From Victivallales bacterium (GTDB lineage Bacteria; Verrucomicrobiota; Lentisphaeria; Victivallales; UBA1829), in contig JAEEQN010000018.1 of the NCBI GenBank assembly GCA_016285345.1, forward strand, positions 1 through 55,906: 55,906 nt of DNA. Direction: 5' to 3'. Shown piece by piece: positions 1 through 8,106 of this stretch. The position numbers and the translations under genes were made by a program. The first letter of the stretch is position 1. The number at the start of each line of letters is the position of its first letter. The notes below the pieces were generated by a model, which was not told where the DNA came from, searched no databases, and worked only from the letters and a program-made list of their open reading frames with translations.

Positions 1-55
1 AGCCGCCCATGCCGCCGCCGAAGCCGCCCATGCCGCCGCCGAAGCCGCCCATGGC
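1..55. repeat. 21-bp tandem repeat encoding MGGFGGG
   Basis: About two and a half copies of a 21-bp unit (agccgcccatgccgccgccga) are seen, in frame with the minus-strand gene, where each unit encodes seven residues. The array runs off the left edge, so copy number is unknown. It is coding repeat, not CRISPR: there are no spacers. Confidence 0.85.
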
Positions 56-172
56 CGGAGCGCCGCCGTTACCAGCACCAGCGCCTGCGCCGGGGCCGGC
101 CGGAGCCTGTGCGAAGACCGTGATCGCGAGGGCGATCGCCGCTGCGCAACCGAGGAAATGACCGAGTTTCAT
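1..172 (-). CDS. Gly/Met/Ala-rich secreted protein, N-terminal part (C-terminus off the window)
   Basis: The first 57 codons are in the window. The start ATG (170-172) has an AAGGAG Shine-Dalgarno 6-7 bp upstream. Residues 1-22 form a classic signal peptide (MKLGHFLGCAAAIALAITVFA then Q). The mature protein starts with a Pro/Gly/Ala/Asn linker and enters heptad-like MGGFGGG repeats that are nearly identical at DNA level. Export to the periplasm or outside is inferred; function is unknown. The low-complexity style recalls the C-terminal tail of the Sel1-repeat protein at 9349-11610. A good promoter lies at 274-302. Confidence 0.75.
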   Translation of the reverse strand, partial: MKLGHFLGCAAAIALAITVFAQAPAGPGAGAGAGNGGAPAMGGFGGGMGGFGGGMGG

Positions 173-273
173 ATTGAACTCCTTGTGATTTGTTTGCGTG
201 AGCCTGAATCCTTACGCCACCTGGCGAGGGGATTTTGAGCTCACTTGTTTGGTTGTTTCGGGATTTCTGCGTT

Positions 274-302
274 AATATACAATCGTGCAAATGATTTTTC
301 AA
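274..302 (-). promoter_or_regulatory. Promoter of the Gly/Met-rich secreted protein
   Basis: Reading the minus strand: -35 TTGAAA (302-297), 17-bp spacer, -10 TATATT (279-274). It is one of the best sigma-70-type matches in the window and has the same architecture as most other promoters here. Confidence 0.75.
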
Positions 303-525
303 TAGTAAATGATATGTAAAATATGATAAAAGCATGTAGTATTTGTTGAGAAATGTAAAAACCTTAATCTTTGATTTTGTGTAATCTCTAAACTGCTTTT
401 CGCCTGAAATACAATCCTTCCTCCATTGATTATTTATCAGGAACCGTAACTTTTCTTAACGTACCGGAGAAATGCCGCCACGCTCAATGATTGGTGATCC
501 GGTCGTGTTTTGAGCTTATCCGAGC

Positions 526-563
526 ACAAAAATCCCGCTGCTCCTTGGGAGAGACAGCGGGAT
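526..563 (-). terminator. Rho-independent terminator after marR
   Basis: A 9-bp perfect stem (ATCCCGCTG at 532-540 with CAGCGGGAT at 555-563) is followed on the minus strand by a T run (A run 528-531 on plus). It lies 34 bp past the marR stop and ends the secretin-marR unit. Confidence 0.85.
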
Positions 564-596
564 GCGATTTCGACTTGATGCGGAGAAGCGCCCGGA

Positions 597-1103
597 TTAC
601 AGGCCTTCCTCCCCGTCGTCGATCGTCTCGTTGATGATGTCCATGGCCTGCGAGATGACGGCCAGCTCTTCACTGGTGCGTGTCCTGAGGTAGCCCTCGA
701 TGAACTTGTTGAACCTTTCGACGACCTCGCTGATGAACTTCGCGCCCTTGTCGGAGAGCGAAATCCGCACGTTTCTGCGGTCGTTGGGGTCGTCTGTGCG
801 GACGAGGTATCCGCTCTGGACGAGCTTGTCGACGAAGAGGGACGCGCCGGCGGAGGTGAGCCCGGTCACGGCCATGATGCGGCTGAGGTTGCACGGCATG
901 GCGAACCGGACGATCATGAGCTGGTTGAACTGGCTGCGCTGGATCTCGTACGCATGCTCCTTCCAGTCCTTTTCGAGGAATTCGCGGTGCTTGCGTTCGA
1001 GGAGGCGGACCATCTTCTTGAGCGCCTCGAGGTCCGGCGAAGTCTCAGGAAGCGGCGCCCCGGCTCCGGGGCGCTTCGCCTGTTTGCCGCCGTTCTTCGT
1101 CAT
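597..1103 (-). CDS. MarR-family transcriptional regulator
   Basis: 168 aa from ATG 1103 (a GTG lies one codon upstream at 1106). Residues about 70-130 form a winged helix; the wing signature DPNDRRNVRISLSDKG matches the MarR DxRxxxxxLTxxG motif. An N-terminal helix and C-terminal helices would make the dimer interface. The ATG overlaps the TGA of the upstream secretin-like gene (TGATG), so the two are translationally coupled, and a terminator follows directly. MarR proteins usually repress their own operon and a neighbour in response to small ligands; autoregulation of the secretin unit is the obvious hypothesis, but I see no clear operator palindrome. No ligand can be assigned. Confidence 0.9.
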   Translation of the reverse strand: MTKNGGKQAKRPGAGAPLPETSPDLEALKKMVRLLERKHREFLEKDWKEHAYEIQRSQFNQLMIVRFAMPCNLSRIMAVTGLTSAGASLFVDKLVQSGYLVRTDDPNDRRNVRISLSDKGAKFISEVVERFNKFIEGYLRTRTSEELAVISQAMDIINETIDDGEEGL

Positions 1104-3124
1104 CACTTCATCTCCTTGTAGTCGTCGTTGATGAAGTTGCCGACTTTGTCGAGGCGTTCGACGCGGTCCGCGCGGTCCTCGTCGAGGCCGTACTGCTGGA
1201 AGAACATGTTGCCGACGCGGCTGGTCATGCCCTTGTTGACGCTCCTGACGATCTTGCCGAGGTCTTCGGAGATGTCCGCGCCGACCTTGTCGTCCGGGTT
1301 GGAGTATTCGACCCTGGCGACCACGACGAGCTGGGACTGCTTGATGGACTCGGATTCGGTGGAGACGGCGCGTCCAATGACGGGGAGGTCCTTCAGGAAG
1401 GGCAGGCCGGCGGTGCTGCGGACGGACTCGGATTTCTTGAGGCCGCCGATCACGAATTCCTCGGCCTCGGTGCCGATCTGGAAGGTCGTGCCGGTCTGGG
1501 ACTTGCTCATGCGTGCGGAGCCGTCGGCGTTCCAGCCGAGCAGGGAGATGCTGTCGAGGTCGAAGGTGATCTTGGCGGCCTTGGAGGTGACAACCGGGGT
1601 GACGCGGAGGTCGAACTGGAAGCCGTCGGTGACCATCGGGTACTGGAGCCAGCCGTGGATGATGCCGGGCGCGGCGTTCGCGTTGTCCCAGTTGGTGTTG
1701 TAGTACGCGCCGTTGACGACGGTGCCGTCGGCCTTGACGTAGCCGGTGAGGAACTTGGCGAGCGGGCTGGTCTTGGAGTCGCTGCCGAAGACGAGCGCGG
1801 AGACGTCGCCGTAGGTGTTCGTGCCGGTCTGGGTGCCCATGGTGCGGAGCGTGTATCCGTCGGGCTTGATGATGGCGGAGGTGCCGGCGTCCTTGTAGAG
1901 TTCCTTGATCTTGGAGTAGGGCTGGATCTTCGTGATGGCCTCGCGGAGGATGGTGTCCGGGTTCGGATCGGTGTAGGCGAACTCGCCCGTGCCTTCGGCG
2001 ATGGTCTTCGCGCCGGCGGTGTAGAACGTGCGGTCATAGAAGAAGCCGGATGCGACCTGGACGGTGGAGACGGTGCGGTTCTGCGCCACGATCTCGCCGC
2101 GGGCGAGGATCTTGGCCTTGCCGATGGAGGTCATGAAGTCGAGGTAGCGGCTGTTCCACTTCGGATTGAAGTTCCAGTAGGAGACCTTGTTGAAGCTGGT
2201 GTCCTGGACGCTGCTGGTGAAGAATGTGCCCCAGTTGCGGCTCATCATGGCGCCGGCGGAGAAGAGGTCGACGCCCTCGTTGTTCTTCCAGCTCTGGAAG
2301 TCGACGCCGATGCGGTCGTCGTTCTCGGCGTAGATCTCGATGATGCGGTAGGATATCTTGACCTCGGGGATCGGGCGGTCGTAGCTCACGAGGAGCTTGC
2401 GCATGTCTTCCCAGGACCATTCCGGGGCGCAGATCACGAGCGCGTTCAGCTCGCCGTCGACCAGGACCGTGCTGGGGGAGATTTCGAACTGCGGATCGAG
2501 GTCGGAGGAGCCGACCTTCAGGAGCATGTCGCGGAGGTTCGCGGCCTTGCTGGCGCGCGGGAAGTAGATGCGGGTGCCCGCGTCGCCGGAGTAGGTGAGG
2601 CCCTTGCGGTCAAGCGCGGCGACGATGCTGTCGATGCCGCGTCCGTCCTCGTTGTCGCTGAAACGGTATTCTTCGGCGGAGACGAGGACCACGCCGGTGC
2701 CGTCGTCGAACTTGACGGCGGTGGCCTGGGCGGGGCTGGTGCTGACGCTGCGCGCGCCGACTGCCGCTTCAAGATAGCTGCGGACCGCGTAGGGGTCGGC
2801 GTTCTTGATCGTGTAGGGCTTCGTGATGACGAAGGGATCGGTATTGTCGCGGATGACGGTGACTTCCTTCGTGCCGTCCTTCACGTCGATGTTCAGTTTC
2901 GCCTGGACTCCGGTCGGGGCGTAGCCGCCGGTCGGAGCGCCCTGGTCGCTCTTGGGGGAGCCGGGGATCGCCTGCGGGGTGACCGTGAGGTGGGAGGGGA
3001 CCTGCGCGCCTTCGAGGACGGTGACGTTCGGCGGGGGCTGCGGGAGCTGGTCGGTGTTGCAGGAAGCCGCGACGAGTCCGGCTGCGAAGGTAAGAATAAT
3101 GTTTCTGTAGAGTTTCGTTTTCAT
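1103..3124 (-). CDS. Secretin-like outer-membrane lipoprotein (paralog A)
   Basis: 673 aa with a lipoprotein signal: MKTKLYRNIILTFAAGLVAA then SC, the Cys near residue 22 being the lipidation site. A Pro-rich linker leads to ring-forming N-type subdomains (YTIKNADPYAVRSYL and IDSIVAALDRKG, about residues 100-240) and a divergent secretin barrel domain. The C-terminal secretin signature is recognisable (LPFLKDLPVIGRAVS near residue 590, then LVVVARVEY). It shares the DF-x-x-WKN-x-x-GV-x-L motif and overall order with the protein encoded 3 bp upstream, so the two are tandem paralogs. Secretins form gated outer-membrane channels for type II/III or type IV-pilus/Tad machines; which machine it serves is not shown. 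The ATG is at 3124; marR overlaps its stop. Confidence 0.75.
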   Translation of the reverse strand: MKTKLYRNIILTFAAGLVAASCNTDQLPQPPPNVTVLEGAQVPSHLTVTPQAIPGSPKSDQGAPTGGYAPTGVQAKLNIDVKDGTKEVTVIRDNTDPFVITKPYTIKNADPYAVRSYLEAAVGARSVSTSPAQATAVKFDDGTGVVLVSAEEYRFSDNEDGRGIDSIVAALDRKGLTYSGDAGTRIYFPRASKAANLRDMLLKVGSSDLDPQFEISPSTVLVDGELNALVICAPEWSWEDMRKLLVSYDRPIPEVKISYRIIEIYAENDDRIGVDFQSWKNNEGVDLFSAGAMMSRNWGTFFTSSVQDTSFNKVSYWNFNPKWNSRYLDFMTSIGKAKILARGEIVAQNRTVSTVQVASGFFYDRTFYTAGAKTIAEGTGEFAYTDPNPDTILREAITKIQPYSKIKELYKDAGTSAIIKPDGYTLRTMGTQTGTNTYGDVSALVFGSDSKTSPLAKFLTGYVKADGTVVNGAYYNTNWDNANAAPGIIHGWLQYPMVTDGFQFDLRVTPVVTSKAAKITFDLDSISLLGWNADGSARMSKSQTGTTFQIGTEAEEFVIGGLKKSESVRSTAGLPFLKDLPVIGRAVSTESESIKQSQLVVVARVEYSNPDDKVGADISEDLGKIVRSVNKGMTSRVGNMFFQQYGLDEDRADRVERLDKVGNFINDDYKEMK

Positions 3125-3127
3125 GGA

Positions 3128-4750
3128 TCAGTCCTCGCTTTCTTCGTTGGCCTGCTGTTCGGCGGCGGGTACAGCTTTGGGGGCATCGTCTTCGCTGGCG
3201 CGGAAGGGATTCTCGATGCGGCGCTTCACGTCCTTGTTGACGCTTTCGGTCTGCGGGATGCCTTTCTTCTCGTCGGGGTGGAGCAGGACGGCTTCGGCGG
3301 TCACGATCACGTAGGTGCGTTCCTTGATGCTGGTGACGGTGCTGAAGAGGTACTTGATGACGGGGATGCGGCAGAGGATCGGGAGGCCGATGGTCTGCTC
3401 GACGTCGTTTTCCTTTTCGTACACGGTGAGGACTTTTTCATGTCCGAGGCCGAGGGAGGCCGCGCCCGCGCAGAGGACGTTGTTGCTGAGTTCCGCGCCG
3501 GTGTTGCCGCGTTCGACGACGTCCTTGAAGAACAGGGAGTAGTCGAACATCACGCAGCCGTCGGTCTTGACCATGTCCTTGTTGAGGTCGGATGCTTCGT
3601 CCTTGACTTTATACTTTTCATTGTATGCTCCGGCGGGGGCGTTTTCCTGCGGGAGGCAGATGAACGGGTTGATGATCTGAACATCGAGCGCCGGAGGATT
3701 GGAGTATTTGTTGCCGTCCTCGTCCTCGTAGTAGCTCTTGCCGACGAAGGTGCGTCCGAGCACGTTCTTGGCGATGTTCTGGTATTCCGGCTCCATGGAC
3801 GCGCGGTAGATGAACGGAGCCTTGTCGGCGGCGGCTTCCTGCACGCCGCGGAGCATCGCGTACTCGTCGAGGGAGCGGACCGGGGTGTTCACCATGGTCA
3901 GGGAGACGTTCGCCGTGACGGCGGCGTTGCCGGACTGCTGGAGGCAGCGGATGAAGCTCATGTCGAACTGCGGCGCGGTGAAGAAACCGGCGTAGTCCCA
4001 GGTGGAGGTGGCGGCGAAGACCATGTCCTCGAGGGCCTGGTCGACGGCGAGGCGGCCGACGTTGTAGCTCAGGTTGAGCAGGTTCACGCCGGGGCCGTTC
4101 TTCCACGCGAGGTAGTCGAAGCCCCAGTCCTTGAGGTCGCTGTCGCGGAGTTCGTAGTAGTTGAGGCGGAGCGCGACCTGGGGCAGGGGGCGGTCAAGCT
4201 CGTTTTCGATGAAGTCGAGCGTGCCGCGCGCGGCGTCGGTCTGGTCGCGCCAGAAGATCGTGTTGGTCTCGTCGTTCACGTAGGACTTCCCGGCGGAGGT
4301 GCCGAGCGTCTTGTCGATCAGGTCGGTGAGCTCCTGCGCGGCGCGGTATTTCGGGGTATAGGCGATGCGCGCCACGCCGGTGCCCTGGATGCCGCCGTTC
4401 TGCCCGGGGTGGTCGAGCGCGGCGACGATCTGGTCGACGTAGGGGAGGAAGTCCTTGCCAGTGGAGACGAGGATCGCGTCCTTGGCGTCAGGAGCGATGG
4501 CCGTGACGCGGCGGATCGTGGAGCTGCGGTTGTAGCGCTGGATCGCGGAGTTCACGAACGGGAGAACGGCCTCGGAGGTCACGTTCTTCAGCTCGTACAC
4601 GCGGCTGTCGAAGCGGATTTGCGCGTCATCCTGCTTCAGGTGAATGGTTCTTGCGGAGCCGTCGTCCTGGGACGCTTCGTCCGCGGCGAGGGAGACGAGA
4701 CAGAGCGTCCCGGCTGCCAGGCAGAGAAGGATTCTTGCGGTTTTGTTCAT
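3128..4750 (-). CDS. Secretin-like protein (paralog B)
   Basis: 540 aa with a cleavable signal peptide (MNKTARILLCLAAGTLCLVSLA then AD), so periplasmic or outer-membrane but without a lipobox. Two N-type subdomains follow: VYELKNVTSEAVLPFV with DQIVAALDHPG, and YRAAQELTDLIDKTLG with FIENELDRPLPQVAL. The secretin core then carries WKNGPGVNLL and the C-terminal signature LPILCRIPVIKYLFS, matching the family VPxLxxIPxxGxLF. The C-terminal tail is acidic, Ala/Pro-rich and probably disordered. It sits 3 bp before paralog A and about 140 bp after the NTF2-like lipoprotein. Assignment to the secretin superfamily is fairly safe; the partner system is unknown. Confidence 0.75.
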   Translation of the reverse strand: MNKTARILLCLAAGTLCLVSLAADEASQDDGSARTIHLKQDDAQIRFDSRVYELKNVTSEAVLPFVNSAIQRYNRSSTIRRVTAIAPDAKDAILVSTGKDFLPYVDQIVAALDHPGQNGGIQGTGVARIAYTPKYRAAQELTDLIDKTLGTSAGKSYVNDETNTIFWRDQTDAARGTLDFIENELDRPLPQVALRLNYYELRDSDLKDWGFDYLAWKNGPGVNLLNLSYNVGRLAVDQALEDMVFAATSTWDYAGFFTAPQFDMSFIRCLQQSGNAAVTANVSLTMVNTPVRSLDEYAMLRGVQEAAADKAPFIYRASMEPEYQNIAKNVLGRTFVGKSYYEDEDGNKYSNPPALDVQIINPFICLPQENAPAGAYNEKYKVKDEASDLNKDMVKTDGCVMFDYSLFFKDVVERGNTGAELSNNVLCAGAASLGLGHEKVLTVYEKENDVEQTIGLPILCRIPVIKYLFSTVTSIKERTYVIVTAEAVLLHPDEKKGIPQTESVNKDVKRRIENPFRASEDDAPKAVPAAEQQANEESED

Positions 4751-4819
4751 GTGTTTTTCGGGGTTAGGGGTGAGGGTATGTGTGTGGGTAAAACTATGCG
4801 GAAACTATGAAAGCGGCCC

Positions 4820-4845
4820 CGGAACATGAGGTTCCGTTTTGTTTT
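4820..4845 (+). terminator. Terminator-like hairpin between lipoprotein and secretin genes (wrong orientation for the operon)
   Basis: CGGAAC (4820-4825) pairs with GTTCCG (4831-4836) and is followed on plus by TTTTGTTTTG. A T run on this side would stop plus-strand transcripts, although the flanking genes are minus. It may block antisense transcription, or simply be an mRNA hairpin in the operon. Confidence 0.4.
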
Positions 4846-4890
4846 GTGTTGTGTTGTGGGGGATGATGGTCCCGTGGAACGCCGTCCGGA

Positions 4891-5352
4891 TCAGAGGAAA
4901 TTGAAGCCGACGATGACGACTTCGCCTTTGGTGTCGTGTCCGGCGAGGACGCGGAACAGCGCTTCGCTGTAGTATTCCTTGTCCTCTTTGTTTTTGAGCA
5001 CGAAACGGACTTTCCAAATGTACGGGGTGATCGCGATGTGTTCGAGCGCGGTCACGTAGCTGAAGGAGACGGGTTCGCCGAGCGTTTCCGTGATGACCTT
5101 ACGCGAGAGCTCGAACTTGTCCTTGCCGAATTCCTCCTTCATCTCGGGCGAGAGCAGGGCGATGAAGCCGGACGCGTCGTTCTTCAGGAACGCTTCCAGC
5201 AGCTTGCGGGAGTATTCGCGTTCCTCGGCCTGTTCCTTGCTGAGTTCGAAGTCGGCGGGTTCGGTCGGGAGTTCGCGGATGGTCGTGCACGCGGAGACCG
5301 CGCCTGCGAGGAGGACGGCGGCGAGAGCGGAGAAGCGGGAGGAAGATTTCAT
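4891..5352 (-). CDS. Small lipoprotein with NTF2-like (SnoaL/DUF4019-type) domain
   Basis: 153 aa from ATG 5352; the frame is open further upstream, but this ATG starts a clean lipoprotein signal (MKSSSRFSALAAVLLAGAVSA then C). After an acidic helix (FELSKEQAEEREYSRKLLE), about 105 residues resemble the NTF2-like cone fold seen in DUF3887/DUF4019 proteins: helices ending FLKNDASGFIALLSPEMK, then beta-rich segments. No enzymatic residues are evident. A promoter at 5411-5438 precedes it, so it heads the unit that continues into the two secretin-like genes. A periplasmic or outer-membrane accessory role is inferred from that context only; it could be a pilotin-like partner. Confidence 0.6.
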   Translation of the reverse strand: MKSSSRFSALAAVLLAGAVSACTTIRELPTEPADFELSKEQAEEREYSRKLLEAFLKNDASGFIALLSPEMKEEFGKDKFELSRKVITETLGEPVSFSYVTALEHIAITPYIWKVRFVLKNKEDKEYYSEALFRVLAGHDTKGEVVIVGFNFL

Positions 5353-5410
5353 GGACTGGTCTCTTTTTCTGGAAAGTGTCTTTTGTGAAAAATAGTTTTG
5401 TCGCAAAGAT

Positions 5411-5438
5411 AATATACATGAAAATTGTTTAAATGCAA
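5411..5438 (-). promoter_or_regulatory. Promoter of the lipoprotein-secretin unit
   Basis: On the minus strand: -35 TTGCAT (5438-5433), 16-bp spacer, -10 TATATT (5416-5411), about 60 bp ahead of the ATG at 5352. It lies in an AT-rich pocket. Confidence 0.65.
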
Positions 5439-5472
5439 ACATAAATCAGTGAAAAACCACGAAAAAGTGTGA

Positions 5473-5522
5473 AAAAAGGAGGGCAAGCCCCACGACTGTA
5501 GTACGCGGGCAATGCTTGCGTA
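5473..5522 (-). terminator. Possible terminator after rsmI
   Basis: On minus, GTACGC/GCGTAC (5522-5517 with 5506-5501) is followed by a second short stem GGGC/GCCC (5490-5481) and a six-T run (5477-5472 region). The first stem is far from the T run, so this is weak. Confidence 0.35.
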
Positions 5523-5563
5523 CGAAGAGGCAGAAATGATGCGAAAAGAAAAAGAGGAAAAGA

Positions 5564-6316
5564 TTAGTCTTCCGCGCTGTCGTCGGGAGATGATTCGCAG
5601 GCGTTGTCGTTCGCGCGGTCCGAGGTGTCGCGGGCGTCGATCACGAGCACGCATTCGCCTTTCCAGTTGACCTTCTTCGCCTGTTCGGCGAGCTGCTCCG
5701 CCGGACCACGGAGGATCTGTTCATGGATCTTGGTGGCTTCGCGGACGAGCGCAAGCGGGGTATCCGGGCCGATGATCTCGCTGACTTCGGCAAGGAGCTT
5801 TGCGATGCGGAACGGCGATTCGAAGACGACAGCTGTGCGCTTGTCGGCGGCGATGCGTTCGAGTTCGGCGCGGCGGCGTCCGCTCTTGACGGGGACGAAG
5901 CCGTGGAACGTGAAGTGGTCGGAGGGGAGGGCGCTGGCGGAGACTGCGAAGGTCAGGGCGGAGACGCCGGGGATGATGACCGGTTCGATGCCTGCCTCGA
6001 CGGCGGCGCGGATGAGCATGAATCCGGGGTCGGCGATGCACGGGGTTCCGGCGTCGCTCACGAGCGCGGCGGTCAGGCCGTCCTGGATGCGCCGGATGAG
6101 GGCGGGCGTCCGCGCGTGTTCGTTGAAGATGTGGTAGGATTCCAGCGGTTTTCTGATATCGAAATGCTGGAGCAGGATGGCCGTGCGGCGGGTGTCCTCG
6201 GCGAGGATGAGATCGGCTTCTTTCAGGACACGCAGCGCGCGCAGCGTGATGTCCTCAAGATTTCCGATGGGCGTGGCGACGATGTAGAGCGTGCCGGAGG
6301 CTGGACGGTCGGCCAT
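5564..6316 (-). CDS. rsmI: 16S rRNA (cytidine-1402-2'-O)-methyltransferase RsmI
   Basis: 250 aa, SPOUT-unrelated tetrapyrrole-methylase-fold enzyme that 2'-O-methylates C1402 of 16S rRNA with SAM in the cytoplasm. The N-terminus LYIVATPIGNLEDITLRAL is the family hallmark. Further marks are LAEDTRRT, SDAGTPCIADPG (about residue 85), a GVSA loop and the C-terminal LVREATKIHE. Length is a little under the usual 270-290. The acidic C-terminal tail (DTSDRANDNACESSPDD) looks disordered. It lies 21 bp after the 71-aa HNGxWNH protein, so the two are probably cotranscribed from the promoter at 6591-6618. Confidence 0.95.
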   Translation of the reverse strand: MADRPASGTLYIVATPIGNLEDITLRALRVLKEADLILAEDTRRTAILLQHFDIRKPLESYHIFNEHARTPALIRRIQDGLTAALVSDAGTPCIADPGFMLIRAAVEAGIEPVIIPGVSALTFAVSASALPSDHFTFHGFVPVKSGRRRAELERIAADKRTAVVFESPFRIAKLLAEVSEIIGPDTPLALVREATKIHEQILRGPAEQLAEQAKKVNWKGECVLVIDARDTSDRANDNACESSPDDSAED

Positions 6317-6337
6317 GGAAAAGGCAAGCTCCGCCGC

Positions 6338-6553
6338 TTAGCGGTGCTCGAAGAATTCGGATTTCTTCTGCTCGAGGAGGAGGCCGACGCGGTCGAGGTC
6401 GATGGGCGTATAGCCGTTTTCCTCAAGGAAGGCGCAGAATTCGAGCCAGTCCGTGTGGTTCCATTCGCCATTATGACGAGTAACGAAATCTTGTGCGAGG
6501 CTGGTTTTCGCGAGTCTCGCCAAATTTTTTTCGGCAATGGATGAAGAAGACAT
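6338..6553 (-). CDS. Small HNGxWNHxDW-domain protein (paralog 1)
   Basis: 71 aa, function unknown. Almost the whole chain is one compact domain with conserved FVTRHNGEWNHTDWLEF, then LEENGY and PIDLDRVGLLLEQKK. About 38 of 62 residues match the C-terminal half of the protein at 45903-46256, so they are clear paralogs. No signal peptide or membrane helix, so cytoplasmic. The many invariant aromatic, His, Asn and Asp residues suggest a folded binding or enzymatic module rather than a disordered peptide. It has its own promoter and precedes rsmI by 21 bp. I do not recognise a named family. Confidence 0.8.
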   Translation of the reverse strand: MSSSSIAEKNLARLAKTSLAQDFVTRHNGEWNHTDWLEFCAFLEENGYTPIDLDRVGLLLEQKKSEFFEHR

Positions 6554-6590
6554 TAGGCTTACCTCTTGGTTTTAACAAAACGGAGTAACT

Positions 6591-6618
6591 AATATACATC
6601 GCAAATCGCAAAAAGCAA
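6591..6618 (-). promoter_or_regulatory. Promoter of the HNGxWNH gene and rsmI
   Basis: On the minus strand: -35 TTGCTT (6618-6613), 16-bp spacer, -10 TATATT (6596-6591), about 38 bp before the start codon. A/T tracts centred near 6612, 6622, 6635, 6644 and 6652 extend upstream at roughly 10-bp steps. Confidence 0.65.
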
Positions 6619-6780
6619 GAAAAAACAGAAGCTTTTTTCGGAAAAAATGCTTTTGTTCTTCAGTTGTTTAGAGCGGGAAATATCTTATTGTTTCTGTTTT
6701 CCTTTCACTTTTTCTTTGAGCTTGTTTCAGGCGGAAAGACGATGGTTCTGGATCGGTTGTTCCTATGGTTTTGTTGTGTG

Positions 6781-8064
6781 TCAACGGACTTTGACGCCCA
6801 GACGTGCCAGGACGTCGCCGCAGAGATGAAGTGAGCCGCAAAGGACGGTCGGACGCGCCGGATTGAGCGATTCGAGAGCGTGATCCAAGCCGGAATCGGA
6901 AGCGGGGATGCCGGGCGCGATGCGCGCAAGTTCGGATTCGAGCTCGGCGGCGGACTTGCTGGGACGGGCGGATTCCGGCTGTACGAAAATGAACTCAATC
7001 GCGAGCGGTGCGAGTACGCGGAGACTGTCGACCGTGTCCTTGTCGGAGAATGCCCCGAAGATGAAGCGGAACTTTTGTCTTGGGAAGACTTCACGGAGCG
7101 TTTCCGCGAGTACGCCGATGCCCTCGGGATTGTGTGCGCCGTCCAGCACGAGCCCGGACTCGGGATACAGGTCGAAGCGCCCTTGCCAAACCGTATGCCG
7201 GAGCCCGTCGATCGCCGCCGCGAAATCGAATCCGCCGAGGTCGGCCAGGTAGCGTAGAACGGAGAATGCGAGCGCGGCGTTCCTGCGCTGGTGCGGCCCG
7301 GCCAACCTGAGCGTGAGCGGAACGTCGTCGAACGTGAAACGCTGTTCTACTGTGCGGCCTCCATTGAGCAGACGCACGCAGTCGGGCGCGGAAGGTTCGG
7401 GCGGAATGCGGAACGGCGCACCGAGCTCGGCGGCGCGGAATCCGATCACGTTTCGGGCGGGGATCGGGGTGCCGGAGGAACAGTACACGGGGACGCCGGG
7501 TTTGATGATGCCGGCCTTCTCGCCGGCGATCTTCTGAATGGTGTCGCCGAGGTACCGCGTGTGCTCCATGGAGATGCCGGTGATGACGGAGACGAGCGGC
7601 GTGACGATGTTGGTTGCGTCCAGCCGACCGCCCATGCCGACCTCCCACACCACATAGTCGCAGTGCGCGCGCGCGAAAAGCAGCGCGGCGATCAGCGTCG
7701 TGACCTCGAAATAGGTCGGCTTCATGCCGTCCTGTTCCAGCTTGGCGACGGCGGGCAGAACGATGTCCTGAACGGCGCAGAGATCGTCCTCCGTGACCGG
7801 ATGTCCGTCGATGCGGAAGCGTTCGCACGGGGAAACGAGGTGCGGCGAGGAATAGAATCCGGTGTGGAATCCGGCGGCGCGGAGGCCGGATTCGATCATG
7901 GCGCAGACGGAGCCTTTGCCGTTGCTTCCTGCCACATGGATGAACTTGAGGTCGCGTTCGGGCGACCCGGCGGCACGGAAAAGCGCGCGCGTCTGGTCGA
8001 GGCCGAGCTTGATGCCGAAGAACTCAAGCCCGGCCAGCCAGTCGAGGAATTGACGGTTCGTCAT
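6781..8064 (-). CDS. folC: Bifunctional folylpolyglutamate / dihydrofolate synthase
   Basis: 427 aa, a normal length for FolC. It ligates glutamate to dihydropteroate and adds further glutamates to folates, using ATP. The Mur-ligase-like P-loop is VAGSNGKGSVCAMIE (about residues 45-59), followed by GFYSSPHLVSPCERFRIDG and EVGMGGRLDATN, both FolC signatures, and GEKAGIIKPG. The C-terminal domain has LDGAHNPEGI, typical for the family. It lies 42 bp after tolB and is the last gene of the hisF-Sel1-tolB-folC run. An AT-rich 227-bp gap follows, holding a weak hairpin of A/T runs (6629-6654) that may end transcription. Confidence 0.95.
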   Translation of the reverse strand: MTNRQFLDWLAGLEFFGIKLGLDQTRALFRAAGSPERDLKFIHVAGSNGKGSVCAMIESGLRAAGFHTGFYSSPHLVSPCERFRIDGHPVTEDDLCAVQDIVLPAVAKLEQDGMKPTYFEVTTLIAALLFARAHCDYVVWEVGMGGRLDATNIVTPLVSVITGISMEHTRYLGDTIQKIAGEKAGIIKPGVPVYCSSGTPIPARNVIGFRAAELGAPFRIPPEPSAPDCVRLLNGGRTVEQRFTFDDVPLTLRLAGPHQRRNAALAFSVLRYLADLGGFDFAAAIDGLRHTVWQGRFDLYPESGLVLDGAHNPEGIGVLAETLREVFPRQKFRFIFGAFSDKDTVDSLRVLAPLAIEFIFVQPESARPSKSAAELESELARIAPGIPASDSGLDHALESLNPARPTVLCGSLHLCGDVLARLGVKVR

Positions 8065-8106
8065 AGAGGTAGAGCAGATGCTTATGATGAGCGCTTTTGG
8101 CCGGGG

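Larger units (their letters stand above)
173..596. other. 424-bp intergenic region with promoter and terminator
   Basis: AT-rich stretch between the end of marR and the Gly/Met-rich gene. It holds the minus-strand promoter at 274-302 (about 95 nt of leader to the ATG at 172) and the marR terminator at 526-563. The leader carries a small CGCCA/TGGCG inverted repeat (215-226). No convincing gene was seen in either strand. Confidence 0.7.

Noticed and set aside
1..55. CRISPR-like regular repeats
   Set aside because: Units are 21 bp with no spacers and are in frame with a signal-peptide-bearing gene.
1655..4810. A plus-strand open frame of over 1000 codons opposite the two secretin genes
   Set aside because: Composition is Val/Asp/Gly/Glu-rich with no domains, no signal and no ribosome site; it mirrors the codon-position bias of the minus-strand genes. 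The minus frames carry signal peptides and secretin motifs.
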